DNA of 6,086 nt, taken from Victivallaceae bacterium. GTDB lineage: Bacteria > Verrucomicrobiota > Lentisphaeria > Victivallales > Victivallaceae. The notes under the pieces are model-generated. The model did no database searches and was not told where the DNA came from. It saw only the letters and a list, made by a program, of their open reading frames with translations. Positions within the stretch are counted from its first letter, which is position 1. Every line of letters begins with the position of its first letter. Positions 5,591 through 6,086 of the stretch are shown one piece after another. The stretch covers positions 1 to 6,086 of the forward strand of contig JAQVVK010000127.1 in assembly GCA_028698975.1 (NCBI GenBank). Direction: 5' to 3'. The position numbers and the translations under genes were made by a program.

Positions 5591-5602
5591 TTGTATGCTC
5601 CT
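5583..5602 (-). promoter_or_regulatory. pyrG/carB overlap and carB ribosome-binding site
   Basis: The carB start codon lies inside the last codons of pyrG: ATGCCTAA (5590-5583) contains the carB ATG and the pyrG TAA, an 8-nt overlap in different frames. AGGAG (complement of 5598-5602) lies seven bases before the ATG and within pyrG coding sequence. This arrangement favours co-transcription and translational coupling, so carB probably has no promoter of its own at this junction. Confidence 0.85.
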
Positions 5603-6086
5603 CGTGTTTTTTCATTGCGGCATCGACGAGACCTGAAAACAGCGGGTGCGGGCGACGCGGACGCGATTTGAATTCCGGGTGAAACTGACAGCCCACAAAA
5701 TAGGGGTGTCCGGCCAGTTCGACAATTTCGACCAGACGGTCGTCGGGGCTGGTGCCGGCGATCACGAGACCGGCCGATTCGAGTTCGGCTCGGAACTTGG
5801 GATTGAACTCGTAACGGTGCCGATGGCGTTCATTGATCTCCGATGTGCGGTAAAGCGAAATGCTCTTGGAGTCGGCGCGAAGTTTGCATGGGTAGGTGCC
5901 CAGCCGCATCGTGCCGCCTTTGTCGGTTATTGTGCGCTGTTCGTCCATCAGATCGATCACCGGATGGGTGGTTTGAGGTTCAAATTCGGTGCTGTCGGCG
6001 TCGCTCCAACCCAGCTTGTGCCGTGCGAACTCGATCACCGCGCACTGCATGCCAAGACATATACCGAGGAAGGGTATCTTATGAGT
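5583..6086 (-). CDS. pyrG: CTP synthase, C-terminal glutaminase part (partial, 167 aa in window)
   Basis: PyrG converts UTP to CTP with ATP and glutamine; only the class I glutamine amidotransferase end is in the window, and the gene continues past position 6086. The visible part begins T-H-K-I-P-F-L-G-I-C-L-G-M-Q, containing the nucleophilic cysteine (codon 6057-6059). It goes on through D-K-G-G-T-M-R-L-G-T-Y-P-C and E-R-H-R-H-R-Y-E-F-N, both typical of CTP synthase, to G-C-Q-F-H-P-E-F-K-S-R-P with the catalytic His and Glu. The G-M-Q motif and the R-H-R-Y-E-F-N block distinguish it from CarA, which would carry G-H-Q. The C-terminus ends normally just inside carB. The missing N-terminal synthetase (amidoligase) domain of roughly 370-380 residues is expected beyond the right edge. 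Confidence 0.97.
   Translation of the reverse strand, partial: THKIPFLGICLGMQCAVIEFARHKLGWSDADSTEFEPQTTHPVIDLMDEQRTITDKGGTMRLGTYPCKLRADSKSISLYRTSEINERHRHRYEFNPKFRAELESAGLVIAGTSPDDRLVEIVELAGHPYFVGCQFHPEFKSRPRRPHPLFSGLVDAAMKKHEEHTNA

Noticed and set aside
4733..5671. Plus-strand ORF of 312 codons
   Set aside because: It is antisense to intact carB and the end of pyrG. The translation is rich in His/Arg without domain motifs, as expected of a shadow frame in a G+C-biased gene.
5583..6086. CarA (CPS small subunit) as the identity of the amidotransferase upstream of carB
   Set aside because: Context suggested carAB, but the motif is G-I-C-L-G-M-Q with R-H-R-Y-E-F-N and H-P-E-F-K-S-R-P, all typical of CTP synthase, not CarA.

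Overview
The window is ordinary bacterial chromosome on its right side and an unusual regulatory and non-coding stretch on its left. Nothing in it fixes the taxon. The housekeeping proteins are clearly bacterial. The G+C-balanced genes, the paired divergent small heat-shock proteins and the hairpin-littered spacer suggest a PVC-type lineage such as Lentisphaerota, but that is a low-confidence impression and not a sequence-proven assignment.

Layout. Positions 1-651 hold no convincing gene. The stretch is dense in inverted repeats: a G6/C6 hairpin nested in a second palindrome at 206-270, a chain of at least six hairpins between 331 and 607, and a near-perfect 20-bp tandem duplication at 612-651. 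Positions 721-1215 (+) encode a 164-aa protein resembling a family of uncharacterised proteins common in phage genomes. Positions 1216-1381 are a compact control region. It contains a full consensus match to a sigma-54 (RpoN) promoter at 1307-1322. Upstream of that lie an 11-bp inverted repeat and an overlapping 12-bp palindrome, both built from GGTTCA half-sites, which is the architecture expected of an enhancer-binding-protein site. This region drives two consecutive small heat-shock protein genes (1382-1846 and 1886-2242, +). A bidirectional hairpin terminator (2257-2307) separates them from the convergent minus-strand genes.

On the minus strand, the 3' part of pyrG (CTP synthase, entering from the right edge) overlaps the start of a complete carB (carbamoyl-phosphate synthase large subunit) by 8 nt. 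This forms a pyrimidine-biosynthesis transcription unit that joins the first committed supply step (carbamoyl phosphate) to the last (CTP).

The most interesting signal is the apparent sigma-54 plus enhancer control of an sHsp operon. It implies that chaperone expression answers to a dedicated AAA+ activator rather than to sigma-32, HrcA/CIRCE or HspR. The hairpin-rich 331-651 segment is the second point worth pursuing, as a possible structured RNA or a dispersed repeat.
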